Of a stretch of 64,000 bases of DNA, positions 1 to 8,291 are shown one piece after another. The translations under genes were made by a program, and so were the position numbers. The notes beneath the pieces were generated by a model. It was not told the DNA's origin, searched no databases, and saw nothing but the letters and a program-made list of their open reading frames with translations. Positions within the stretch are counted from its first letter, which is position 1. The number at the start of each line of letters is the position of its first letter. The stretch spans positions 46,213 to 110,212 of the forward strand of contig NZ_NFID01000013.1 of the NCBI RefSeq assembly GCF_002161595.1, in the 5' to 3' direction. This DNA is from Gemmiger sp. An50 (GTDB taxonomy: Bacteria > Bacillota > Clostridia > Oscillospirales > Ruminococcaceae).

Positions 1-5
1 AGGGC

Positions 6-34
6 TTGCAAAGGCCGCTGCCGGTGTTTATAAT
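6..34 (+). promoter_or_regulatory. Sigma-A-type promoter for the GH13 gene
   Basis: A -35 box TTGCAA at 6-11 and a perfect -10 box TATAAT at 29-34 are separated by exactly 17 bases. Transcription would begin near 41, about 33 bases upstream of the GH13 start, so this is the likely sole promoter of that single-gene unit. Inferred from consensus only. Confidence 0.7.
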
Positions 35-73
35 GGGCCTGAAAACGATTCCAGAAAAGGAGTGTGCAGACCT

Positions 74-1765
74 ATGGAACGGCAATGGTGGCACAACAAA
101 GCGGCCTATCAGATCTGGCCGAAAAGCTTTTACGATTCCAACGGCGACGGGGTGGGCGATCTGCCCGGCATCACCGCCAAGCTGGATTATCTGAAGGACC
201 TGGGCGTGGATATCATCTGGCTTTCGCCGGTGTATCAGAGCCCGCTGGCGGACCAGGGCTATGATATCTCGGATTATCAGGCCATCGACCCCCGTTTCGG
301 CACCATGGAGGACATGGACCGACTGCTGGCAGAGGCCAAACGACGGGACATCCGCCTGGTGATGGACCTGGTGGTGAACCACTGCTCGGATGAGCACATC
401 TGGTTCAAAAAGGCAGTGGAGGACCCGGAGGGCCCCTACGGGCAGTATTTCTACTTCCGCAAGGGCAAGAACGGCAAGGCGCCCTGCAACTGGCGGGGTT
501 ACTTCGGGGGCAGCGCCTGGAGCCTGGTGCCCGGCCAGACCGATCTGTATTATTTGCACCTCTTCCACGAAAAGCAGCCGGACCTGAACTGGGAGAATCC
601 GGCGCTGCGCCGGGAGATCTACAAGATGATCAACTGGTGGCTGGACAAGGGCGTGGCGGGCTTCCGCATCGACGCCATCGTGAACATCAAAAAGGACCTG
701 GCCTTCCGGGATTACCCGGTGGACCGGCCGGATGGCCTTTCGGACTGCCGCCAGATGCTTTCGGAACCCGGCGTGGCCGAGGGGCTGGGAGAATTTTTGG
801 AGGAGATGAAGCGGGAGACCTTTGCCCCCCACAAGGCGTTCACGGTGGGCGAGGTTTTCGATACCGACCCCGCACAGTTGGCGGAATTTATCGGTCCGGA
901 TGGGCACTTTTCCACCATGTTCGACTTCGCGCCTACCTGCCTGGGGAAGGATGCCAAAGGCTGGGGCTGGGCAAAGCAGCCCACCACCACCCAGTACCGG
1001 GACGCCTGCTTTGCTTCCCAGCGGCAGGCGGAGGGCGTGGGCTTTCTGGCCAACATCATCGAAAACCACGACGAGCCCCGGGGCGTGAGCCAGTATCTGC
1101 CGAAGGAAGCGCAGGACAATGAGCAGGCCAAGACCTGCCTGGCCACGGCCAGCGTGCTGCTGCGGGGCATTCCGTTCCTGTATCAGGGCCAGGAGCTGGG
1201 TATGACCAATACCCGCTTTGAACGCATTGAGGACGTGGACGACGTGAGCACCCACGGCGAGTATGCGGCCTGCCTGGCGCTGGGACTGACGGAAGAACAG
1301 GCGCTGGCCGCCTGCGCTCAGTACAGTCGGGACAACGCCCGCACCCCGGTGCAGTGGACGGACGGGGAGAACGCCGGATTCACCACCGGAACCCCCTGGA
1401 TCGGTGTGAATCCCAACTATACCCGCATCAACGCAAGGGAGCAGCAGGCCCGGCCGGATTCGGTGCTGAACTGGTACAAGAAGCTGCTGGCCCTGCGCAA
1501 AGATCCCCAGTGGGAGGAAGCCCTGGTATGGGGTGATTGCGAGCCGGTGATGGAGGACCAGGAGGGCCTGATGTCCTTCGTCCGCACCGGCGGCGGCAAA
1601 ACGCTGCTGGTGGTCTGCAACCTGAGCGAGCTGCCCCGCAGCCTGGCGCTGCCGGGAACCATCCGGCAGGTGCTGCTCAACAACCAGGAGGGCGGCCCGC
1701 AGCCGGGCTTCGACCGGTATGCCGCCCAGCCCTGGCAGGCCGTGGTGCTGGAGCTGGAGCAATAA
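74..1765 (+). CDS. GH13 alpha-glucosidase (oligo-1,6-glucosidase-like)
   Basis: A cytoplasmic glycoside hydrolase of family GH13 (563 aa) that releases glucose from short alpha-glucosides such as isomaltose or alpha-limit oligosaccharides. The four clan-H signatures are in order: DLVVNH (about residue 97), GFRIDA with the nucleophile Asp (about 200), GEVF with the acid/base Glu (about 260), and ENHD with the transition-state Asp (about 332). No signal peptide is seen. The ATG at 74 is chosen because AAAAGGAG at 55-62 lies at proper distance; an in-frame GTG at 62 would overlap that site. It is transcribed alone, from a promoter at 6-34 to a terminator at 1793-1834. Trehalose-6-phosphate hydrolase or glucan 1,6-alpha-glucosidase (DexB) are alternatives; the sequence does not settle substrate choice. 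Confidence 0.93.
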   Translation: MERQWWHNKAAYQIWPKSFYDSNGDGVGDLPGITAKLDYLKDLGVDIIWLSPVYQSPLADQGYDISDYQAIDPRFGTMEDMDRLLAEAKRRDIRLVMDLVVNHCSDEHIWFKKAVEDPEGPYGQYFYFRKGKNGKAPCNWRGYFGGSAWSLVPGQTDLYYLHLFHEKQPDLNWENPALRREIYKMINWWLDKGVAGFRIDAIVNIKKDLAFRDYPVDRPDGLSDCRQMLSEPGVAEGLGEFLEEMKRETFAPHKAFTVGEVFDTDPAQLAEFIGPDGHFSTMFDFAPTCLGKDAKGWGWAKQPTTTQYRDACFASQRQAEGVGFLANIIENHDEPRGVSQYLPKEAQDNEQAKTCLATASVLLRGIPFLYQGQELGMTNTRFERIEDVDDVSTHGEYAACLALGLTEEQALAACAQYSRDNARTPVQWTDGENAGFTTGTPWIGVNPNYTRINAREQQARPDSVLNWYKKLLALRKDPQWEEALVWGDCEPVMEDQEGLMSFVRTGGGKTLLVVCNLSELPRSLALPGTIRQVLLNNQEGGPQPGFDRYAAQPWQAVVLELEQ

Positions 1766-1792
1766 GAAAAAGTCAAACGGATTTTCAACAAC

Positions 1793-1834
1793 AAAAGCCC
1801 TCCGCCGTGGAAAACTCCGCGGCGGAGGGCTTTT
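1793..1834. terminator. Bidirectional intrinsic terminator
   Basis: A long hairpin with stem AAAAGCCCTCCGCCG paired to CGGCGGAGGGCTTTT and T-rich tails in both directions. It sits between the convergent GH13 gene (+) and the CmpB-like gene (-) and can serve both. Confidence 0.9.
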
Positions 1835-1853
1835 GTGTGTTTGGCTAAGCGGC

Positions 1854-2246
1854 TCAGGCGGGCCGCAGGGCAGCGTGCAGCCGGTCGGCACAGGCAAAGC
1901 CGAGAAAGACCGGGATACACAGCAAGAACCAGTACAGGCTGAAGCGGGGGCAGATCTGGCCCCACAAATTGCCCCATCGGTCCGAGTAATCCCAGATGCC
2001 CATGCCCAGCAGTCGGTTGCACACAAGGCCCATGGCAAGCTCCAGGCCGGTGATGCAGCCAGCGCCCGCCGCACAGCGGGCCAGCAGCGGCACCCGGCGG
2101 GGCAGCACCCGGTCCAGCGCATGCAGCACCAGCAAAAGCACTCCGCCCGAAGCCAGCATGGTCCAGTGGGTATAGCCCCGGTAGAGCAGTTCGATCTGCC
2201 CGTAACCGAAGGCGCCCACAAAAAATAATGTGGTATTTCGCAGCAT
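1854..2246 (-). CDS. CmpB-family putative ABC-transporter-type membrane protein
   Basis: A 130-residue integral membrane protein with about four hydrophobic segments. The IWDYSD...N..GQICPRFS stretch (about residues 84-104) is the hallmark of the CmpB family (putative ABC transporter permease, Pfam ABC_trans_CmpB), whose role is unknown. It follows pncB on the same strand, but a strong terminator hairpin (2247-2284) separates them and its T-run ends at the start codon. No good ribosome binding site is visible before ATG 2246, so either translation is weak or depends on read-through, or the real start is an internal Met (about residue 30). No partner ATPase gene is adjacent, which argues against a real ABC permease. 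Confidence 0.7.
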   Translation of the reverse strand: MLRNTTLFFVGAFGYGQIELLYRGYTHWTMLASGGVLLLVLHALDRVLPRRVPLLARCAAGAGCITGLELAMGLVCNRLLGMGIWDYSDRWGNLWGQICPRFSLYWFLLCIPVFLGFACADRLHAALRPA

Positions 2247-2284
2247 AAAAACATCACCCGGGGAATAGTTTTCCCCGGGTGATG
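2247..2284 (-). terminator. Terminator of dacF-pncB, directly abutting the next start codon
   Basis: A perfect inverted repeat (CATCACCCGGGGAA with TTCCCCGGGTGATG) is followed on the minus strand by five T residues. It ends the pncB transcript. The final T is immediately followed by the ATG of the CmpB-like gene, so expression of that gene would need read-through or an overlooked start. Confidence 0.85.
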
Positions 2285-2306
2285 GCGTTTTATGTACGGG
2301 CGGGTG

Positions 2307-3773
2307 TTATTCCGCCGCTTTTCCGGTGACCTTGCTCAGCTCGGTGAGCATCTTGTGCTGGCAGTCCCACAGCTTCTGGGACAGGTCCACATAGTACTTG
2401 TGGGGATACTCGAAGCGGCGCATCTCCTCCCACAGGTTCTCCAGCTGCACGGTGCATCGCTCCCGGATCTGGGTCACGTTGGGCCGGTCGTAAACCAGCT
2501 TGCCCTTCTCATAGATGGGAGTGGTCAGGCAGACCGCAGAGCAGTTGGTGTAGGTGCGTTCCTTCCAGGTCTGGAAGGGGTCAAACAGGGTCAGGCCGTC
2601 GCCAACCTCCACCTCTTCGTCAAATACGGTCACATAGTCGGCCATGGCCTTCTTGGTGTAGTGATCGTAGATACGCCACACCTTTTTCAGCAGAGGGATG
2701 GTCAGCTTCTCGGTGCTCTCGCTTACCTTGATCTTGGGGATGTAATCCTCGCCGTCCTTCACGGCGGCCAGCTTGTACACGCCGCCGAAGACCGGGTCGC
2801 TCTTGGCGGTGATCAGGTTCTCGCCAATGCCGAAGCTGTCGATCTTGGCCTCCTGCAAAATCAGGTCCCGCACGATGTACTCGTCCAGGCTGTTGGAGGC
2901 GCAGATGCCGCAGTCCTCATAACCGGCGGCGTCCAGCATCTTGCGGGCCTTCTTGGACAGATAGGCGATGTCGCCGGAGTCGATGCGGATGGCCACCGGG
3001 CGCTTGCCCTGGGGCTTCAGCACCTCGTCGAAGACCTTGATGGCGTTGGGCACGCCGCTCTTCATCACGTTGTAAGTATCAACAAGCAGTACACAGGAAT
3101 CGGGATACAACTCAGCGTATTTCTTGAAGGCGTCGTATTCGCTGGGAAACATCTGCACCCAGCTGTGGGCCATGGTGCCGGAAGCGGGGATGCCGAAGTC
3201 CCGGGCGGCCATCACGCAGCTGGTGGAGGAGCAGCCGCCGATATAGGCGGCACGAGCACCGTAAACGGCAGCGTCATAGCCCTGGGCGCGGCGGGCGCCG
3301 AACTCCATGACCGGGCGGCCCTGGGCGCTGCGCACGATGCGGTTGGCCTTGGTGGCCACCAGGCACTGGTGGTTGATGGTGACCAGCAGCAGGGTCTCCA
3401 GCAGCTGGCATTCGATGGAGGGGCCCTCCACCGTCACGATGGGCTCCCGGGGGAAGATGGGAGTGCCTTCGGGAATGGCCCAGATGTTGCAGTGCAGCTC
3501 AAAGTGGCTCAGATAATCCAGAAAGCGCTCGTTGAACACGCCGGTTCCCCGCAGATACTCGATGTCCTCCGGGGTGAATTTCAGGTTCTCCACAGCGTCG
3601 ATGAAGGTGTCCAGACCGGCCATGATGGCGAAGCCGCCGCCGTCCGGGATCTTGCGGAAGAACATGTCGAACACGCTGATCTTGTCCTCGTAGCCTTCCT
3701 CCAGGTACCCGGCGGCCATGGTGAGCTCGTAAAAGTCCATGATGGTGGTCAGGTTGCGTTTCACATCCAACAT
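2307..3773 (-). CDS. pncB: Nicotinate phosphoribosyltransferase
   Basis: Converts nicotinate and PRPP to nicotinate mononucleotide in the Preiss-Handler NAD salvage route, with ATP hydrolysis. The 488-aa product has the family N-terminus MDFYELTMAAGY, the GARRAQGYDAA region, the SGTMAHSW motif with the His that is autophosphorylated in this family (about residue 202), and RIDSGDI of the PRPP site. The start is ATG 3773 with TTGGAG five bases upstream; the longer open frame to 3863 is proline-rich noise. It lies 100 bases downstream of dacF on the same strand, so the two may be cotranscribed, and ends at a strong terminator. Confidence 0.95.
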   Translation of the reverse strand: MLDVKRNLTTIMDFYELTMAAGYLEEGYEDKISVFDMFFRKIPDGGGFAIMAGLDTFIDAVENLKFTPEDIEYLRGTGVFNERFLDYLSHFELHCNIWAIPEGTPIFPREPIVTVEGPSIECQLLETLLLVTINHQCLVATKANRIVRSAQGRPVMEFGARRAQGYDAAVYGARAAYIGGCSSTSCVMAARDFGIPASGTMAHSWVQMFPSEYDAFKKYAELYPDSCVLLVDTYNVMKSGVPNAIKVFDEVLKPQGKRPVAIRIDSGDIAYLSKKARKMLDAAGYEDCGICASNSLDEYIVRDLILQEAKIDSFGIGENLITAKSDPVFGGVYKLAAVKDGEDYIPKIKVSESTEKLTIPLLKKVWRIYDHYTKKAMADYVTVFDEEVEVGDGLTLFDPFQTWKERTYTNCSAVCLTTPIYEKGKLVYDRPNVTQIRERCTVQLENLWEEMRRFEYPHKYYVDLSQKLWDCQHKMLTELSKVTGKAAE

Positions 3774-3873
3774 AAAGCTCCAACTCTCTCTCAAATGAAT
3801 TTGGGCCGGGCCGCGGCAAGGGCGGCGGGGCCCTTCACAGCACCCAATGGGCGCGGGAAGCAACGGGTCGCGA

Positions 3874-5229
3874 TTACAGCGAGGGGCGGCGGGGCCGGCG
3901 ATTGCTCTTGCGGGTGGCCTGATGGCGGTAATAGAGGATCACATAGGCCACGGCGGTCACCGCGCTCACGCAGAGCAGAACCTTGAAGTACAGTCCGCCG
4001 AAGAATTCCCCAATCTTGGACAGGGTGAACAGCAGCATGTTGCGGTCCAGGTCCCGGTCGGCGGTCAGCTCCACCACGCCGATGGTCTGGCCGGAAAGGG
4101 AAAGGGTCACGGTGCCGATCACGTCGCCCTTTTTCACCGGGGCAGTGACGTATTCCGGCAGCTGGAAGGTCTTCTGGGTCACGCTCTCGTCGGTATTTTT
4201 GGGCAGGATGGTCATCATGTCGTCTGCCGGGTAGAGCTTCACGGTATCGGCGTCGGTGGAATATTTCACCTTCACCTCGGCCAGAGGCTCGCCCACCTGC
4301 ATGGCGGGCTGGATGGCGAAGCTTTCAAACACCCAGTCCATGAGCAGGCCGGTCTCGTACAGGGCCGGACGCTTGGTGGGGTATTCGTAGGGGTCGATGG
4401 AATTGGGGCTGTTCAGCACCACGCTGATGTAGCTTTCGCCGGTGTCGGTGCTGGTGTGCCAGCCCGCGAAGTTCTGCCAGTCCTCCAGGGTGCCGGTCTT
4501 GCCGCCCTGGTTGTAGGCCCGGTAATATTTTGCGCCCAGGTCCTTGTCGTGCATCTTGTTGGTGCTGTAGAGCATGTAGGGCGAAGAAGAGGAATAACGG
4601 CTGGGCATGTAATCCTGGCCCATGTCCCATTTCAGGGTGCCCATGGCCTCCTTGAGGGTGTCAAAGCTCAGCGCGTAGCGCAGGATCAGATACATGTCCC
4701 GGGCGGTGGTCACATTGTCCAGGCTCATGCCTGCCGGGTCCACAAAGGTGGTGCCGGTGCAGCCGATCTCCTTGGCCTTGCTGTTCATCATGTAAACAAA
4801 GTTGTCGATGCTGCCGCCGCTCACCGTGTTGGCAATGATCATGGCGGCATCCGCCGCGCTGGGCACCAGCGCCGCATACATCAGGCTGCGCAGGGTATGG
4901 GGCTCGCCCATCAGGATGTCCGCGTTGGCCATGCCCTTGCCGTAGAGCGAATCTCGGATGGAGGCGGTGAGCTCGGCGGTCACGGTGTCCAGCTGGTCTT
5001 CGTACTGCTCCACCAGCAGGATGCAGGTCATGATCTTGGTCAGACTGGCGGCGGGCAGCGACTCCTCGCTGTTCTTTTCGTATACGATGATGTTGGTGTC
5101 GGTGTTCACGATGTAGGCGGCCTTGCCGGAGATCTCGAAGGGGGGCTCAAACCCCACCGCCCCGGCGGGCAGCGCGAAAACCGCGGCCATAAAAACCAGG
5201 GCGAGCAAAAGCGCGATGAATTTTTTCAT
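3874..5229 (-). CDS. dacF: D-alanyl-D-alanine carboxypeptidase, S11 family (DacF/PBP5-like)
   Basis: A low-molecular-weight penicillin-binding protein that trims the terminal D-Ala of peptidoglycan stem peptides outside the membrane. The 451-aa product has an N-terminal signal sequence (MKKFIALLLAL... ending near AGA), the SLTK catalytic tetrad (Ser about residue 62), the KTG box (GGKTGT, about 241), a PBP5_C-like beta domain and a C-terminal membrane helix with an Arg/Lys-rich tail, so it is anchored at its C-terminus. The usual SxN motif reads SAA in the LVPSAADAA stretch, which lacks the canonical Asn. The start at ATG 5229 has AAAGGAAAAG upstream. A sporulation role (DacF) is possible but not shown. 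Confidence 0.9.
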   Translation of the reverse strand: MKKFIALLLALVFMAAVFALPAGAVGFEPPFEISGKAAYIVNTDTNIIVYEKNSEESLPAASLTKIMTCILLVEQYEDQLDTVTAELTASIRDSLYGKGMANADILMGEPHTLRSLMYAALVPSAADAAMIIANTVSGGSIDNFVYMMNSKAKEIGCTGTTFVDPAGMSLDNVTTARDMYLILRYALSFDTLKEAMGTLKWDMGQDYMPSRYSSSSPYMLYSTNKMHDKDLGAKYYRAYNQGGKTGTLEDWQNFAGWHTSTDTGESYISVVLNSPNSIDPYEYPTKRPALYETGLLMDWVFESFAIQPAMQVGEPLAEVKVKYSTDADTVKLYPADDMMTILPKNTDESVTQKTFQLPEYVTAPVKKGDVIGTVTLSLSGQTIGVVELTADRDLDRNMLLFTLSKIGEFFGGLYFKVLLCVSAVTAVAYVILYYRHQATRKSNRRPRRPSL

Positions 5230-5391
5230 GTGGACTTTTCCTTTTAAACGCGTTAAAATGTTTAGAGCGAAACTGCGCATTATCCGGCCCGGGCAATGCC
5301 GGAGGAAGAAACACGCGCGGTGGGGCAAACGGGCAAAATGCCCGAAAAAAGCGATTGATTCCCGGGCAGATTGCCCAGTGATTTACCTTGT

Positions 5392-5420
5392 ATTATAGCA
5401 TTTTTTACAGGGTTTATAAA
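5392..5420 (-). promoter_or_regulatory. Putative promoter for dacF(-pncB)
   Basis: On the minus strand a perfect TATAAT (plus 5392-5397) is preceded after 17 bases by TTTATA (plus 5415-5420), a weak -35. It would give a leader of about 160 bases before dacF. The same AT-rich stretch could serve the divergent metallophosphoesterase gene. Confidence 0.45.
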
Positions 5421-5452
5421 GTGTTTTTCTGGTGAAAGGTGGGCGGCAAGGC

Positions 5453-6121
5453 TTGATTTATGTGACCGGCGATATCCACGGCGAGGTGGAGCGCTTTTCG
5501 GAAAAAGAGATAAAGCGGCTGAAAAAGCAGGATACCCTGATCGTTCTGGGGGATTTCGGCTTTTTGTGGAGCGGCGACAAGGCGGAAAAGAAAAAGCTGA
5601 AGTGGCTGGAAAAGCGCCGGTACCAGCTGTTGTTCATTGACGGCTGCCATGAGAATTTCGACCTGTTGAAGGAATACCCCGAGGTGGATTACATGGGCGG
5701 CAAGGCCCGGCACATCGGCGGCAATCTGTATTACATCCAGCGGGGCAGCATTCTGGAGATCGAGGGCAAAAAGCTGCTCTGCTTCGGCGGCGCCGAAAGC
5801 TGGGACAAGGAGGACCGGGACGAGGGCATCAACTGGTGGCGGGCGGAGCTGCCCACCAGCGAGGAGCTGAAGACCTGCGCCGACAACCTGGAAGCCGCCG
5901 GCTGGCAGGTGGATTACATCCTCACCCACGATGCGCCGCTGAAAATTCTGGAGTTCGCCCAGCTGATGCAGGGCCAGCCCAACTGGCTGCACACCTTCTT
6001 CGGCCAGATCATGGACAAGGCCCAGTATAAAAAATGGCTGTTCGGCCGCTACCACAAGGACCGCAAGCTGGGCACCAAGACCCAGGCGGTGTTCTGCGAT
6101 GTGATTCCGCTGGAGGATTGA
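5453..6121 (+). CDS. Calcineurin-like metallophosphoesterase
   Basis: A cytoplasmic phosphoesterase of the dimetal calcineurin fold (222 aa). Visible metal-binding blocks are VTGDIHG at the N-terminus, VLGDFGF, DGCHENF (GNHE-equivalent block), LTHDAP and a C-terminal FGRYHKD. The substrate cannot be predicted. I place the start at TTG 5453, which gives the family-typical N-terminus (M)IYVTGDIHG and has AAAGGTGG nine bases upstream; a GTG at 5432 in the same frame lies before that site. It is transcribed divergently from dacF and ends at a strong terminator. Confidence 0.8.
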   Translation: MIYVTGDIHGEVERFSEKEIKRLKKQDTLIVLGDFGFLWSGDKAEKKKLKWLEKRRYQLLFIDGCHENFDLLKEYPEVDYMGGKARHIGGNLYYIQRGSILEIEGKKLLCFGGAESWDKEDRDEGINWWRAELPTSEELKTCADNLEAAGWQVDYILTHDAPLKILEFAQLMQGQPNWLHTFFGQIMDKAQYKKWLFGRYHKDRKLGTKTQAVFCDVIPLED

Positions 6122-6197
6122 ACGCTTCCCTGAAAGTATGGGCCGCAGGCAGAGTGGGCAAACCGCCGCTGTGCGCCAAAACCAAAAATGAAAACGC

Positions 6198-6241
6198 CGA
6201 GGGCGGTCTCCCCATCAAAGGGAGACCGCCCTCGATTTTTT
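6198..6241. terminator. Intrinsic terminator
   Basis: Fifteen-base stem (CGAGGGCGGTCTCCC with its complement) followed by ATTTTTT on the plus strand. It terminates the metallophosphoesterase gene and lies between it and the convergent GH120 gene; the opposite side has a shorter T-run. Confidence 0.9.
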
Positions 6242-6251
6242 GCAAGGGAAT

Positions 6252-8108
6252 TCAGGTCAGTTTCAGACGGGCGGGCCAGTGTTCCAGCGGGCCCACCCGG
6301 GGCAGAGCACCGCGGGCTTCGCCCAGCAGGTCCCGGTTCAGCTGTACGGGCGTGCCGTCCCGGTCCTCAAAGGGCTGGTCCGGCTGGAAGGCCCGGCCCA
6401 GCGCCCCGGCGGTGACCGGTTCGGCCCGCAGATCGCTGGAATACTGCTCCAGATCGTTTTCCAGCCAGAAATGGCCGTCCTTTTCCACCAAGCGCAGCAC
6501 TGCGTTTGCGTCGGGCAGGACCCGGGCGTCGCCTTCGTGGGTCCAGGGCTTTGCCCCGTTCAGATAGGCATTGCCGCCCATGGTCACCGGCAGGGTACGG
6601 CCCAGATCGGCGGCGGGGGTGTCGTCGCCGGTTTTGCGGGCGGGGAATTCCGCGCTGTAGGTGTCGTAGGCGTCGGTGCCGCAGCTGCCGCAAAGGCGGC
6701 CGTCCTCTCCCACGCGGACAAACAGGTTGTTGAAGAATCGGTCGTCGCCGCCGTAGATCAGCATCACACCGCCCACCTGGGTGGAATGGGGCAGATGATA
6801 CAGGGTGAAGCGGTTGGTATCCGGCACGGCGTGGATCTTGCCGCCGAACAGATTGTGCACACAGGCCGTTCCCTGAGACATATCCAGAAAACTGCGGGGA
6901 GAGAGCAGGAGATTATTCTCCACCAGGCAGGGACCGTGGCAGACCTCGATGAACAGGTCCTCCTCCCGGTCGTTGGCAAAGCACAGGTTGTTCCGGAACA
7001 TGGCCCCCTGGGCCTGCCAGTCCAGCCATACGCCCCGGGAGCAGTGGTGGATCACATTCCCGGTCAGATGGGTGTCCACGGCGGCGTGCAGCTTGATGCC
7101 GGCAATCTCCGCCCCGTAGAATTCTCCCCGGATGTTGATGTGATGAATGTGATTTTCGGTGATGTCGCAGAAGGCGCCGCCCATACAGCCCACGATTCCG
7201 GCCTGACCGCAGTTCCAGATCTCGTTTCCGCGCAGGGTGTGCCCGCCCACGCGCTCCCGGCTCCAGCCTCTTTGCAGGGTGGAGAAGACCATCTCGGTGT
7301 AGGTCTGGGTGCCGCCCTTGCAGGGGTCCTTGCTCCAGCTGTTGTCCTTGGGATCGTGATTTTTGCCCAGGCTGATGCCGCAGCATTTGGAGTCGTGGAT
7401 GCGGCAGTTCTCGATCACCCAGCCCCGGCTCCAGTGGGGGCCGACCGCGCCGGGCTGGAAGGCCGTAGGCGGGGCCCATTGGGTAGCGGCGCAGCAGCAT
7501 TCCAGGCCGGACAGTGTGATGTAGTCGATGCCTTCCTCCCTGGGGAAGAAGCAGAAGGGGCGCACGCTGATCTCGGTTTGCAGGCCGTTGGGGTCCTGCT
7601 CGCCGAAGCGGGCATGAAAGACCGTCTGCTGTTCCTCTACCTGGGCGAACCATTCCCGGTCCTTGCCGGAGCGCTGTTCCATTAGAGCGGACAGAGAGGC
7701 GGCCTCGTCCAGCGGCTGGCCGTCTGCGAACAGCTCGCCGGTGTGGTGGGTCTGGCCCAGGCCGTCGTACCAGTCGCCGAACAGCTCGTCCGCATAGGGA
7801 TTGTATTCGCCGAACAGCGCGTTGTCCACAGTGGCGCGCCAGACTCCCTTTTCACAGTGCGTCCAGCCGGTGACCGGCTCCGCGCCGGTGATGACCGGCC
7901 GCTCACCCTCGGCGGCTTGGTAGACGATGCGCTTGTCATCGCAGTCGCCGCCCCGGGGCGGGGCGACCCACTCCCGATAAACGCCCTCATGGATGAGAAC
8001 GGTGTCGCCGGGCCGGGCAGCTGCCGCGGCCTGCCCGATGGTTTGGAACGGCCGGGCGGCGGAGCCGTCGCCGTCGGCGGGAGCGTGCTGGGAAACGGAA
8101 TAAATCAT
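6252..8108 (-). CDS. GH120-type beta-xylosidase, right-handed beta-helix
   Basis: Probable beta-1,4-xylosidase of family GH120, releasing xylose from xylo-oligosaccharides in the cytoplasm (618 aa, no signal peptide). The whole chain resembles the GH120 founder XylC of Thermoanaerobacterium as I recall it: GDTVLIHEGVYREWV near the N-terminus, GIDYITLSGLE, WAPPTAFQPG, EIAGIKLHAA and YGGDDRFFNN. The catalytic Asp expected in GVWLDWQAQG is about residue 363 and the catalytic Glu in DLFIEVCHGP about 387. The start at ATG 8108 has AGGAGGG upstream; the longer frame to 8180 lacks a site. It is divergent from an AraC-type regulator, which suggests substrate induction. A generic parallel beta-helix protein is the fallback. 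Confidence 0.85.
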   Translation of the reverse strand: MIYSVSQHAPADGDGSAARPFQTIGQAAAAARPGDTVLIHEGVYREWVAPPRGGDCDDKRIVYQAAEGERPVITGAEPVTGWTHCEKGVWRATVDNALFGEYNPYADELFGDWYDGLGQTHHTGELFADGQPLDEAASLSALMEQRSGKDREWFAQVEEQQTVFHARFGEQDPNGLQTEISVRPFCFFPREEGIDYITLSGLECCCAATQWAPPTAFQPGAVGPHWSRGWVIENCRIHDSKCCGISLGKNHDPKDNSWSKDPCKGGTQTYTEMVFSTLQRGWSRERVGGHTLRGNEIWNCGQAGIVGCMGGAFCDITENHIHHINIRGEFYGAEIAGIKLHAAVDTHLTGNVIHHCSRGVWLDWQAQGAMFRNNLCFANDREEDLFIEVCHGPCLVENNLLLSPRSFLDMSQGTACVHNLFGGKIHAVPDTNRFTLYHLPHSTQVGGVMLIYGGDDRFFNNLFVRVGEDGRLCGSCGTDAYDTYSAEFPARKTGDDTPAADLGRTLPVTMGGNAYLNGAKPWTHEGDARVLPDANAVLRLVEKDGHFWLENDLEQYSSDLRAEPVTAGALGRAFQPDQPFEDRDGTPVQLNRDLLGEARGALPRVGPLEHWPARLKLT

Positions 8109-8220
8109 GGTCAGGGTCCCTCCTGTGTGATTTGCTAAAAGCTTATCCTCAGGGTACCACGGCAGACAGGCACTTCCCATTCTCGATCTTTCGCAGCTCC
8201 TACACGATTTTGTCCTTCTG

Positions 8221-8229
8221 TGCTATAAT
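8221..8229 (+). promoter_or_regulatory. Extended -10 promoter for the AraC-type gene
   Basis: TGCTATAAT, an extended -10 (TGn plus a perfect TATAAT) at 8221-8229, with only a poor -35 (TACACG at 8201-8206). It lies in the 183-base divergent region between the GH120 and AraC-type genes. The remaining sequence there probably holds the regulator's operators, but I cannot identify a repeat. Confidence 0.5.
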
Positions 8230-8291
8230 GGGGCCGAAACAAAAAGCGGGCGGCGAAAACCGCCGCGCTTCAGAAGGGACTGGATGTTTTT

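Noticed and set aside
2292..3986. 564-residue plus-strand frame
   Set aside because: Complement of pncB, which has clear catalytic motifs; no ribosome site.
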